A DNA stretch of 64,000 bases, from NCBI GenBank assembly GCA_937625935.1, contig OW569385.1, forward strand, positions 186,001-250,000, in the 5' to 3' direction. Every line of letters starts with the position of its first letter. The stretch's first letter is position 1. Made by a program: the position numbers and the translations under genes. The stretch comes from Tetramitus jugosus (lineage: Eukaryota; Heterolobosea; Eutetramitea; Acrasida; Vahlkampfiidae). The notes beneath the pieces are model-generated. The model saw only the letters and a list, made by a program, of their open reading frames with translations, ran no database searches and was not told the origin of the DNA. This document shows, piece after piece, positions 9,332 to 17,385 of the stretch.

Positions 9332-11299
9332 TTACTCAATTGGTGTTTGAGAGCTGGGGCTCGTGAATCGATAGTAGGCAAGATCATCACTAGTGGACAA
9401 AGTATCATCGTCTTCAATGTATCTTGTTGCCTGGATGAGTCGTTTTTTGGTCTTGGTACCAGTATTTGTGAAAAACTTGCACAGCATCAAACCTCCAATC
9501 GTTGCTCCATATGCATGCTGAACAGATCTAGGACGCGTGAGCATAATCATCATGAGAACAGTCACAATCAGAATACAAACATCCACAATATCGTCACGGA
9601 ATACACCGAACCATAAGCCAAGTAGATCCCAATTGGTGATATAGGTGAGCATTAGAATGAGCGCAAAGGTGACAACCATTAGAAATACAACCTGTGCTAC
9701 AATAACAAACTGAGTCAGTCGTAACCTTATTAAGCTCGACTTCTTGTTGTTGTACAGGAAACTCTTTTTGATCTGAACTAGAATACGTATGCCATAGAAT
9801 AGGAATCCAATGGGCAACACGATACCATTGACACCAATATAGATGGCAATGAGTGCGTAAGAGAGCTGTAGACTCACACGTATGCCAATGAACAGAGATA
9901 CCACACAGTAAATAGACTCTAGATAGACACATGCAACAAGAATACGATGGAACCAGTGCATACTCTTAAAATCACCCGAGTCTTCACTCTCTACTACGGA
10001 GCACGAGTGAGCCCAATGGATCATCGTCAAGTAGTAGTAAGTGGGAACCAAAAGCACAGATACGACTCTAAAAACTCCATAGCTTCTCACACCCATGAAC
10101 GGAAATGTGAAGGAAAATATTTGCTCTATCGAATTGAGGGAGCATGAGAGAATCAGAAAGAAGATGGATTGGTGTCTGATACCAAACACTTCCTTCATTC
10201 TTCTCCAGCAAGTGTCCTGTGAATGATGACTCTTCAATCGAATGAGTGCAAAGCACTCCACAACACTAGGTATCACAACATACAACACTCCATAACAAAG
10301 CACCAAAATATAAAACAGGAGTGTAATCCATGGAGTGACAAACAATGACAGAGGTATAAAAACTCTCTGATAACGACCGCAATTGAAACCAAAGGACCTA
10401 GCCTCTCCAGGCACACACAAGCACGTTGGCATCAACCTCGTTCGACGACTCAAATAATCCTTGGCATAAAACAATAGAGGCACAGGTTCCTTGCTTGCAT
10501 CACCACTCTCAGCATGTGAACGACCACCTCTCCTCACACATCGATCCTTTTGCTGTTCAAACAACAGTTCAACAATCGAACTATAGGTCGAAGAGTTGGA
10601 CGCCAAGTAATTGTCCGAGTCATCCACACAATAATGACAAAAATTGAAGACTTGGGAGCCATTGTGCCACGCAGGGTGACTCAATTTGTTCAATGTGACA
10701 TTCAACTTGTCAAAATGATTGAAAAAACCTGCGCAGGCACCCAGTCTCAACACTTGTTGATCCACTGCATCATCACGACCATCAATTACATGCATACTCA
10801 TCATCTCATCAACAACATCACCACTATCACTACCTCCACCACCAAGATAGGCACCAAGTGAGGCAGGTACTTTGTCACACAATCGATAGGTTGGTGATTG
10901 ATAAAATGGTTGAATAAAGGAAAATGGTTGATATTGACCGACTTGAATCATGAATTGTGTGGGTAGGACAATTGATTGACGAAGGTCTTCTTCTACTTGT
11001 GCTGCAGCAGGTGCAGCTTCAGCGACATGAGTGGAGAGGCCCTTGATTGGATGGATATCCATGTCATGATGATGATGATGATGGGTGGTGGTGGTGAGAA
11101 GATCACTGAGGTCATGAATTCTTGGTTGTTGGTTTTCAGCACCACTATCACATTTGCTAACGCTACTACGACTCGATGTTGTTGTTGCGTTAGCAAATGT
11201 GATAGCGAATAGCAGCCAGAGAAACAACAGAAAAAAGGGCAATGAGGAGGAAATCTTCATGTAATGGGGGCTGTTTCTGCAGCTGTGAGAAGAAATCAT
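9332..11299 (-). CDS. Secreted-leader seven-TM receptor-like protein
   Basis: This is a 655-residue membrane protein. It begins with a signal peptide (LPFFLLFLWLLFAITFANA, ending near residue 39), followed by an extracellular region to about residue 315 with His-rich tracts, several N-glycosylation sequons and paired cysteines (FCHYC, CLCVPG). Seven hydrophobic helices follow between about 320 and 590: FIPLSLFVTPWITLLFYILV, SIFFLILSCSLN, VVSVLLVPTYYYLTMIHW, ILVACVYLESIYCVVSLFIG, ALIAIYIGVNGIVLPIGFLF, VIVAQVVFLMVVTFALILML and DVCILIVTVLMMIML. The cytosolic tail is Ser/Thr-rich. The large ectodomain plus 7TM layout suggests a surface receptor, but I see no family-specific GPCR motif. A second in-frame Met near 11260 would still leave a signal peptide. 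A perfect hairpin overlaps the signal-peptide coding region. Confidence 0.75.
   Translation of the reverse strand: MISSHSCRNSPHYMKISSSLPFFLLFLWLLFAITFANATTTSSRSSVSKCDSGAENQQPRIHDLSDLLTTTTHHHHHHDMDIHPIKGLSTHVAEAAPAAAQVEEDLRQSIVLPTQFMIQVGQYQPFSFIQPFYQSPTYRLCDKVPASLGAYLGGGGSDSGDVVDEMMSMHVIDGRDDAVDQQVLRLGACAGFFNHFDKLNVTLNKLSHPAWHNGSQVFNFCHYCVDDSDNYLASNSSTYSSIVELLFEQQKDRCVRRGGRSHAESGDASKEPVPLLFYAKDYLSRRTRLMPTCLCVPGEARSFGFNCGRYQRVFIPLSLFVTPWITLLFYILVLCYGVLYVVIPSVVECFALIRLKSHHSQDTCWRRMKEVFGIRHQSIFFLILSCSLNSIEQIFSFTFPFMGVRSYGVFRVVSVLLVPTYYYLTMIHWAHSCSVVESEDSGDFKSMHWFHRILVACVYLESIYCVVSLFIGIRVSLQLSYALIAIYIGVNGIVLPIGFLFYGIRILVQIKKSFLYNNKKSSLIRLRLTQFVIVAQVVFLMVVTFALILMLTYITNWDLLGLWFGVFRDDIVDVCILIVTVLMMIMLTRPRSVQHAYGATIGGLMLCKFFTNTGTKTKKRLIQATRYIEDDDTLSTSDDLAYYRFTSPSSQTPIE
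11145..11205. repeat. Perfect 19-bp inverted repeat in coding DNA
   Basis: CTATCACATTTGCTAACGC (11145-11163) and GCGTTAGCAAATGTGATAG (11187-11205) are exact reverse complements around a 23-base loop. On the coding (minus) strand the arms encode ITFANA at the end of the signal peptide and VSKCDS just after it. Confidence 0.9.
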
Positions 11300-11499
11300 C
11301 TACTATCGAAATGTCTCTCTGATTTTTGTGGTTTGTTCTTTGGTGTTGTGGTGGTGAAGGGTGAGGAGGGGTTTGTCAATGTCGCGCCCATTGTGAGACA
11401 AAGCACCTCTGGAAACTCCGATTCCGGTTCGGACGACCAGCTCAGTCCTGAGATTTGAGAGCAACGTAACCATTGAGGCTCAAAAACTGTTCAGTAGTA

Positions 11500-13275
11500 T
11501 TACTTTGGTTTATTCTTCATCTCAGTTTGGACTCTCTTAAGGGCGAGCTTAATTCTTGAACGCAACACTTCTTCAAATCCATACTTGCTAAAGGAATCTC
11601 CAGTCTTGAGGTAGTGTTCTGACTTGGCCAAATTGCCGGCCCAGTACTCTTGTTCGGCTCTTTCGTAAGCAGCAGATGCTGGCCATTGTTTCTCGTGTTT
11701 TACCTCCTTTGCCAACGCGAGTGCCTTGTCGAAGAATTCAGCAGCTTTCTCTTCTTGCTTCAGACTTCGGTGCATTGCTCCCTTAATGGTCAGGATCGCA
11801 GCTTGCACGTCTGGTACCTTAATTTGTGATGCTTTCACGTCGAATTGTTCCAAGTCAGCGAGCAATGGTTCAACAGCCTCAGGAGCCAAATGAGCCAAAT
11901 CTCTCTTCAGGTACATCAGATCAAAAATGGCCAAATTCATAATAACTTCCTTCTCTTCTTCAGTCTTCACTAACTTCAAAATCTGTAGCTTATCAAGCAC
12001 ATATCTATCACCTCTGGTCTTATTCTCGGCCAATTTGACAATTGTTTTCATGAGAGCATTTGCTTTTTCTTTTTGCCCCAGTCTCATGTAGCAAACATAC
12101 AGTCCAACACCAGCAGCAGACTTGAATTCAAATTTGTCTTGATGGCTCAAAATGGTCTCGAATACTGTAGTTGCATTCTCGTAGTCTCTCATACATGAGT
12201 AGCTCATTCCCAACTCAAAGTAAAAGTTGTTTGGTTGGAATTTGTCATCACTTACAGTATTGGCGATCGCATCCTTGTAGAACTGAATGGCAGATGCGTA
12301 GTCACTTGTCTTTTTTGAATACTGGGCTGCAGCAAACAAGATCATACCGCCCTTTGGGAACATTTCTGTAGCGTATCCCATGTGAGCCTTAATCTTCTCC
12401 AATGACTCGTGCTTGTTCTCCAGAGCAGAAGGAATCAACAAGTAATTCACAACCAACATAAAGAAGGCAGTTGAGGAACGGAATCCTCTTCTGCTTGCCA
12501 CATACTCCAAGTATTCGACACCAATCTCACGATTCACACTGAATCCAATAAATTCCAACAATTTGGCCACAGCAGGAGGCAAAACACTCAATAAATAATA
12601 AAAGATGCCAACACCGACCAAAATACCCTCATGGATATCTGCGTGATACAAGATGCTACCAGGTAGATTGGCATTCAACTTTTCATTGTTCACCTTCATC
12701 TCCTTCAACAATGCCTCATACTGCTTCCACGATTTTCTCAAATTGTAAGCACCCTTCAGCGGAGAATTGTTCTGCATTTGGGTGATTCCTTGATACATGT
12801 CCACCTCAGCTTTCAACACCTTGAGATCCATCTCATAATTCTGCTTCATTTCCAGTTCTGTGAAATCCAGTGAGGATGGCTTGTCCAGTGTTTTCAATGA
12901 TAACAGAGGATCAGTAAACTTGACGAGTGACTCTGTTTTCAGTGTTCTAAAATCTGGAATCTTTTTTTCTTCAATCTCTTGCCTGTCCAACTCTGCAGCC
13001 TTCTTGTTCAACTCCATTGTCAACTGAATGTACTCCTTCATCTTCTTTTCATCATTCTTGAATGTCTTGATGAGAGAACTGCAATGAGCAAAGTGCTTGA
13101 CAGCCAACTCACGTGACTCAGCACTGCCTCCCATACTACTCTTTGCACTAAAGATGTTGGCGTACTCGGAAGCGAGACGAGGAGATTGATCGACATAGGG
13201 CTTCAAGAGCTCAGCAGTCTCATCGAATTGATTGTTCCAGACCATACGGTTGGCACGGTAAGCAAATGAGTGCAT
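11500..13275 (-). CDS. TTC39/IML2-type TPR protein
   Basis: This 591-residue protein belongs to the IML2/TTC39 family of outer-membrane- or lipid-associated TPR proteins. The diagnostic segment lies near residue 225-260, where a hydrophobic stretch reads GVGIFYYLLSVLPPAVAKLL and continues EFIGFSVNREIG, the family's conserved LLP-P-LL-GF core. N- and C-terminal parts are built of helical TPR pairs (for example FPKGGMILFAAAQYS, NNFYFELGMSYSCMRDYENA, AAAEFFDKALALAKEV-like units). Fungal Iml2 is linked to inclusion-body and lipid-droplet clearance, and animal TTC39 proteins to lipid traits; the role here is inferred only from the family. The length is normal. The gene sits head to tail with the HD-domain gene upstream on the same strand. 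Confidence 0.88.
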   Translation of the reverse strand: MHSFAYRANRMVWNNQFDETAELLKPYVDQSPRLASEYANIFSAKSSMGGSAESRELAVKHFAHCSSLIKTFKNDEKKMKEYIQLTMELNKKAAELDRQEIEEKKIPDFRTLKTESLVKFTDPLLSLKTLDKPSSLDFTELEMKQNYEMDLKVLKAEVDMYQGITQMQNNSPLKGAYNLRKSWKQYEALLKEMKVNNEKLNANLPGSILYHADIHEGILVGVGIFYYLLSVLPPAVAKLLEFIGFSVNREIGVEYLEYVASRRGFRSSTAFFMLVVNYLLIPSALENKHESLEKIKAHMGYATEMFPKGGMILFAAAQYSKKTSDYASAIQFYKDAIANTVSDDKFQPNNFYFELGMSYSCMRDYENATTVFETILSHQDKFEFKSAAGVGLYVCYMRLGQKEKANALMKTIVKLAENKTRGDRYVLDKLQILKLVKTEEEKEVIMNLAIFDLMYLKRDLAHLAPEAVEPLLADLEQFDVKASQIKVPDVQAAILTIKGAMHRSLKQEEKAAEFFDKALALAKEVKHEKQWPASAAYERAEQEYWAGNLAKSEHYLKTGDSFSKYGFEEVLRSRIKLALKRVQTEMKNKPK

Positions 13276-13525
13276 GATGATAAATATACAGTGGTTGGTT
13301 GTTGTGTTTGTTTGTTGTTGGTGTTTGTTGTTGTTTTGTTAGTCGATCCCTTAAAGGTCGTGTTGAGGGCGAATCTGACCAAAATTCCTTCTCGCACCAA
13401 GGTCCGCGGGAATGTGTCGCCAATTGGACACGATGGGACGAGGAGATATTTGAAAAAATCCGGAGAAGTGTGCAGAACGCAAGAATCAAGGTTGGATTTT
13501 ATATATTTCTTCGTGAGATAGATAT

Positions 13526-14521
13526 TTATTCGTTTGGGGTGTGATCTTTGCTGCCGTTTCCCTCGCTTCTCGAGAGCAAGAACTGATTGTTTCCATTCTC
13601 GTGTTCGACACGAAACACGTTTGCATAGAGCTGAGCAAGATATCCTTTGCCAGTTTGCGTGTAGTTCAAATAGGCAATCGAATCTTTGACAAATGGATAC
13701 ACGGCACTCCAGTAGAACTTTGGATAATTGGTTCTCAGATCACCTGGATTCTTGTATCCAATCTTTTGATTGGCTCCAGTCTCTTCAAATTCATAGAATA
13801 GAGCTCCAATCTTTTGCAGATACCTAGGATCACCTAGTTGTCCAATCAAGTCGGCAGAGCGAACAATACTAGGGTACGATTCGACCTTTGTGAGATCTTC
13901 CTTGTCAGGAATGGGGAATCTTGTCAACTCGATATTCTTCTGAATGATATCAACATCGATAATCTCATGATTTCCAAATCTTTCCTGCACAAAGAGCTTT
14001 CCACGATCCACATGATGCTTTGTCAAACTGGCATCAGTCGTTCCAGGCAAGAGCGTAATCGTCTCATCACCAACACCAGTAGCAAACTCATGAGTCGCTA
14101 GATTGTCGTTTCGACAAATGCCCTTCACATAGCCAATATCATGACACAAAAGGGATATAATACAGTGAAGCCAGTCACGACAAGTCACACCTCCTTCCTT
14201 GATGTGCTTACCACGAAGAATCTCTTGACCCACAAGAGTCACCAGAATAGTGTGCTCTACATTGTGATAGAGTGCATCAGAGGAGGAAATAATCTCCAAG
14301 GCCATGGTTCCGCACCACTCCAGTATCTCGCAGTACTCCTTGTGAAGACCACCATAGGTTCGAGTGTAAGCCACCTTTAGCTCGCCAACAAAGCGTTCAA
14401 TCAGAATATCAGTAATGTTCATCATCATGGATCCAGAAAGATGAAAAATTATGTTTGTTGTGATGTTGTTGTGAGAACTTCGCGGAGTTGTTGGTTTTTG
14501 AGTTTTTGGACTGGCGAACAA
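13526..14521 (-). CDS. HD-domain metal-dependent phosphohydrolase
   Basis: This is a 331-residue HD-superfamily hydrolase. The metal ligands are visible in order: a His in NVEHTILVTLVG, the His-Asp pair in LLCHDIGYVKG, further His residues in LATHEFATG and KHHVDRG, and a later Asp in VRSADLIGQLGD. Such enzymes hydrolyse nucleotide or cyclic nucleotide phosphoesters, but the substrate here is unknown. The compact single-domain layout and the LLCHDIGY block are like bacterial, including cyanobacterial, HD metalloproteins rather than eukaryotic PDEs, so transfer from bacteria is possible. An internal start at 14428 (MMMNITDILI) would remove about 31 poorly structured residues and may be the real start. 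Confidence 0.85.
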   Translation of the reverse strand: MFASPKTQKPTTPRSSHNNITTNIIFHLSGSMMMNITDILIERFVGELKVAYTRTYGGLHKEYCEILEWCGTMALEIISSSDALYHNVEHTILVTLVGQEILRGKHIKEGGVTCRDWLHCIISLLCHDIGYVKGICRNDNLATHEFATGVGDETITLLPGTTDASLTKHHVDRGKLFVQERFGNHEIIDVDIIQKNIELTRFPIPDKEDLTKVESYPSIVRSADLIGQLGDPRYLQKIGALFYEFEETGANQKIGYKNPGDLRTNYPKFYWSAVYPFVKDSIAYLNYTQTGKGYLAQLYANVFRVEHENGNNQFLLSRSEGNGSKDHTPNE

Positions 14522-14553
14522 AATCGGTAGTTTCGGCTACGATTTGGTCTGTT

Positions 14554-14665
14554 GAGCGAACAAGAAACCGCAGTTCGCTCTTTGTGGAGGGCCAGATCTG
14601 TTGGTCTGATAGCTCAATATTGAGCTCAAACTTGGTACAACTGTAGTGCGGTTTCTTGTTCGCTC
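14554..14665. repeat. Perfect 19-bp inverted repeat in divergent spacer
   Basis: GAGCGAACAAGAAACCGCA (14554-14572) pairs exactly with TGCGGTTTCTTGTTCGCTC (14647-14665), loop 74 bases. The outer 8-mer GAGCGAAC also has an extra inverted copy at 14573-14580 (GTTCGCTC), making a nested small hairpin. The whole unit lies between the start codons of two divergent genes. It may be a regulatory site or a small non-autonomous mobile-element remnant; no flanking target duplication is obvious. Confidence 0.85.
14611..14626. repeat. Perfect 16-bp palindrome AGCTCAATATTGAGCT
   Basis: The sequence equals its own reverse complement and lies inside the loop of the 14554-14665 inverted repeat, so the spacer can fold as a cruciform with a second hairpin at its tip. 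Confidence 0.85.
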
Positions 14666-14810
14666 CACAATTCTAATCTAGCAATTCACCATTCCTTTTC
14701 TGATCGGTCGTGTGTTCTATCCGATAATCAAGGAAACGAATAAATGCATCTAGGTGTAAAACTTGACAAACCAAAAAACGCTTGTTTCCACAAAACAAAA
14801 CAAACATAAA

Positions 14811-15780
14811 ATGACACAAACACAATGGATTTCCCTAGCAAAGCTAGATGCAACAAAAGAACGACAACTGCCGTTCACGGAAATAATTCTTTCCATTGGT
14901 TCAGAGTTGGGCCCGTACACGTTTGAAGCAACTCGTGTTGATAACAATGAGAAATGTGTTGTGAAGCAAATATTGATAGGAAATAAAATAGACATAAATC
15001 CACTATTAGACGAACTCAAACAAACAAGCAAGTTGGATAGCAACTATTGTGTTTCTTATTTAGAGGCCAATTACTCCTCCAGATCTTTGGTATTAATTCT
15101 AGAGCTTTGTGAAGAAGGTAATTTGGTTGAATTCCTCAATGATAAGAGCGTCAACAACAGGACTGTCACTACCATTGTCAAACAGTGCGTGCAGTGCTTA
15201 AATTACATACACGAATATCACTCTGACCAGAAACCACATGGATTTGTTCATCGAAGTGTCAGACCAGACCGATTCCTGATAAAGGATGGCAACGTGCGTG
15301 TTTCAGGCTTTGGGTTACCACGGTTGAAAAGGGTGAGCAGTGCATATCACAGCAAACACATCACTCGCCTAACCAAATTGGACATCAGAAGCAAGATATT
15401 CAGGGTGTCGTACACTGCACCGGAAGTGATGAAGAACTGGCTTACTCGAATCTTGGTCTTTCTCACTCTCAGGTCTTTCTCACTCTCAAAAAGCTGATGT
15501 GTATTCCCTTGGAGTAGTAATCGGCTGGTTAATCACTGGAAAAGAGCCATACAGTCAGTTCTTAAACCCAACAAAGTCCATAATAATGGGATTGATTTCC
15601 AGTGGAGAGAAGTCGCATGATGTGTCAGAAGCAGATATCGCTTTACAATCCATCTTCCACTGGTGCACACAAAAGGACCCCAAAGATAGACCAAGCTGCA
15701 AGGACATTTTGAACATGCTTAGTGTTGGTTTGAAAAACGTCCATCAATTTCAAGATGTTGTAGTCATCTGTTGGAACTGA
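14811..15780 (+). pseudogene. Frameshifted pseudokinase-like gene
   Basis: Two overlapping reading frames together spell a protein-kinase-like domain. The first frame (to 15497) has an ATP-lobe lysine (CVVKQI), a hinge-like LILELCEEGNL, HRSVRPDRFLI in place of the HRD loop, SGFGLP in place of DFG, and YTAPEV. The second frame (15493-15780) continues with ADVYSLGVVIGWLITGKEPY and the C-lobe ending KDPKDRPSC. The catalytic Asp and the metal-binding Asp are both absent, so this would be a pseudokinase even if intact. The frames are separated by a +1 shift that no GT-AG intron in the area repairs. A 17-bp tandem duplication lies at the break (15455-15488). It is probably a decaying pseudogene, or else an assembly indel. 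The ATG at 14811 is the first plausible start. Confidence 0.65.
15455..15488 (+). repeat. 17-bp tandem duplication at kinase break
   Basis: GGTCTTTCTCACTCTCA occurs twice back to back (15455-15471 and 15472-15488). Seventeen is not a multiple of three, so gain of one copy shifts the frame. Removing one copy alone does not restore the downstream kinase frame. Confidence 0.85.
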
Positions 15781-15846
15781 TTGAAATTTCAAGAAAGCTT
15801 TCTTGGCGGAACAAAAAAAATAAGATTTTCAAATTTTCAATCAAGA

Positions 15847-16416
15847 ATGAGCCAGAAGAATCAAACATGCCGAGTTGGTGTCGGCAGTACCAATCCAAGC
15901 AAGGTAGAATCCGTGAGACAAGCATTCCAAAAGTTGGGCTACACAGATATTGAACTCGTGAGCATCAATGTGCCCTCTGGAGTCTCTGAGCAACCCTTTT
16001 CAGATGAAGAAACAATTCAAGGGGCAATGAACCGTGCAAACGCTGTGATGAAGTCGATTCCTGACTTGGATTTTGCAGTTGGATTGGAAGGAGGAGTTGT
16101 GGAGACGAGTGTAATGGAAAAAACGAGCATATTTCTGACGAATTGGGGTGCTGTTGTAGACTCAAAGGGCAACATTGGAATTGGCGCCGGTCATAGAGTG
16201 CAAATGCCTTCAATGATGGCACAAGAGCTGCGGAAAGGAAGGGAATTGGGTGATGTGGTAGATGACTGGTCTCAAGGATCAGATATTCACAAGAAGCAGG
16301 GAGCTATTGGTGTGTTGACAAATAATTTGATTACACGTTCAGACATGTTCAGTGATGTCATTATTTGTGCTTTTGCTCGATTTCTGTTTCCCAACGACTA
16401 TATCCAACAGCAATAA
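15847..16416 (+). CDS. YjjX-type inosine/xanthosine triphosphatase
   Basis: This 189-residue protein matches the NTPase_I-T (DUF84, YjjX) family of house-cleaning enzymes that hydrolyse non-canonical ITP and XTP to keep them out of RNA and DNA. The N-terminal RVGVGSTNPSKVESVRQAF is the family's substrate loop (strand, GSTNP, KV-AV helix). SGVSEQPFSDEETIQGAMNR gives the second signature, and FAVGLEGGV the conserved G-E-GG core; the late D and E residues (EKTSIF, SMMAQEL) also fit. Length is usual for the family. The ATG at 15847 (MSQKNQ) is chosen because it directly precedes the first strand. The family is best known in bacteria and archaea but occurs across eukaryotes. Confidence 0.92.
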   Translation: MSQKNQTCRVGVGSTNPSKVESVRQAFQKLGYTDIELVSINVPSGVSEQPFSDEETIQGAMNRANAVMKSIPDLDFAVGLEGGVVETSVMEKTSIFLTNWGAVVDSKGNIGIGAGHRVQMPSMMAQELRKGRELGDVVDDWSQGSDIHKKQGAIGVLTNNLITRSDMFSDVIICAFARFLFPNDYIQQQ

Positions 16417-16565
16417 ACGTCATTGAGTATACTTTCCAAGACAAGATAAGATAGCTAGAACTAGATTTAAATGTCGAGGACTCTGGAAGATCTACTTGAG
16501 TACTTGGGGCTGTGATTTCTGTACTATTGTGTTATTTGATATTTTCCAGTAATCAAAACAGAATA

Positions 16566-17334
16566 ATGAACACCAAAATCGGCAATAGGTTTCACAAATC
16601 TATCACTCCCCAAGAGATAAGGACTTTAGAAGCCGCCAGAACCAGAGAAGAACAGCTCAGTAACAGACTAAGAAATGAGAGAGATCAACTAGAAAGATTG
16701 AAGAAACAAGTGATAGAAATGACTACCCGTATTGCGAAACAACATGGCGACATTCTTCGTGCACAACAAATGGAGGACGAATTGAAATTACACTTTATTG
16801 AATCAAAGTTGCAGTATGAATACGAATTCAAAAAGAAACAAAGAGGAGAACAAGAACTGAAACTTTTACGCAAGCAGCTGAAAGAGGAGTATGTATGCTT
16901 ATGATAGCACTTGAAATGTGTGCACAACTTTCTAACTCCAGCCAGACAAAAGAAAAACTTGGTGGAAGGATATCGGCTGATGAGATCTGAATCCGAACAG
17001 ATGGTTCAAGACAGCAAAGTTGAAACAATAAGGGAGCAGATAGGAGCCATACAAAATACGGTTGAGATCCTGGAAAAGGATATTACTGCCATTGAAGACA
17101 AAAACACTTCCCTGGATCAAATAATACAATCGGTATGTGCCAATCTCCAAGTATGATCTCGATATCCATCGTGAAGTTCAACAACTAAAATCCAGTGCCA
17201 CCTTGTTGCACTTGAATAAAAGTCAGCCTCCAATATATGTAGTAACTTTGGAACAACGGATTCGGAGTCTTGAGTATTGGGCGCAGCAAACATTTTTTGC
17301 CCTAATCAAAACTCCGAATCCGTTGTTCCTGTAG
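16566..17334 (+). CDS. Coiled-coil protein, at least two introns
   Basis: This unknown protein is nearly all coiled coil (EARTREEQLSNRLRNERDQ, then KKQRGEQELKLL). An intron at 16889-16945 (57 bases, GTATGT...CCAG) joins KEE in frame to QKKNLVEGYRLM. A second GTATGT donor stands at 17133. Its acceptor is uncertain: 17195 (63 bases) ends the protein a few residues later at 17219, whereas 17226 (94 bases) continues through TLEQRIRSLEYWAQ to a stop at 17334. An additional 5' exon at 16471-16511 joined by a 38-base intron would add MSRTLEDLLEYLG, but its donor is weak. The distal end coincides with a perfect inverted repeat. Function unknown. Confidence 0.55.
17250..17329. repeat. Perfect 19-bp inverted repeat at gene end
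   Basis: GGAACAACGGATTCGGAGT (17250-17268) and ACTCCGAATCCGTTGTTCC (17311-17329) are exact reverse complements around a 42-base loop. In the coiled-coil frame the first arm encodes part of LEQRIRSL; the second gives TPNPLF just before the stop. Confidence 0.9.
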
Positions 17335-17385
17335 AGCAATCTTTGTCTCAGATAAAAACTAAACACAACTGAAAACTTTTATAAC

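Noticed and set aside
10976-11212. Plus-strand frame containing ITFANA and VSKCD-like words
   Set aside because: It is the antisense shadow of the 7TM gene; the words recur because the 19-bp inverted repeat reads the same on both strands.
15456-15472. 17-base GT...AG unit in the kinase as a micro-intron
   Set aside because: Removing it leaves the downstream kinase frame still out of phase; a tandem duplication explains it better.
16471-16511. Extra first exon (MSRTLEDLLEYLG) for the coiled-coil gene
   Set aside because: It is in phase, but needs a 38-base intron with a poor donor (GTGATT); kept only as a note.
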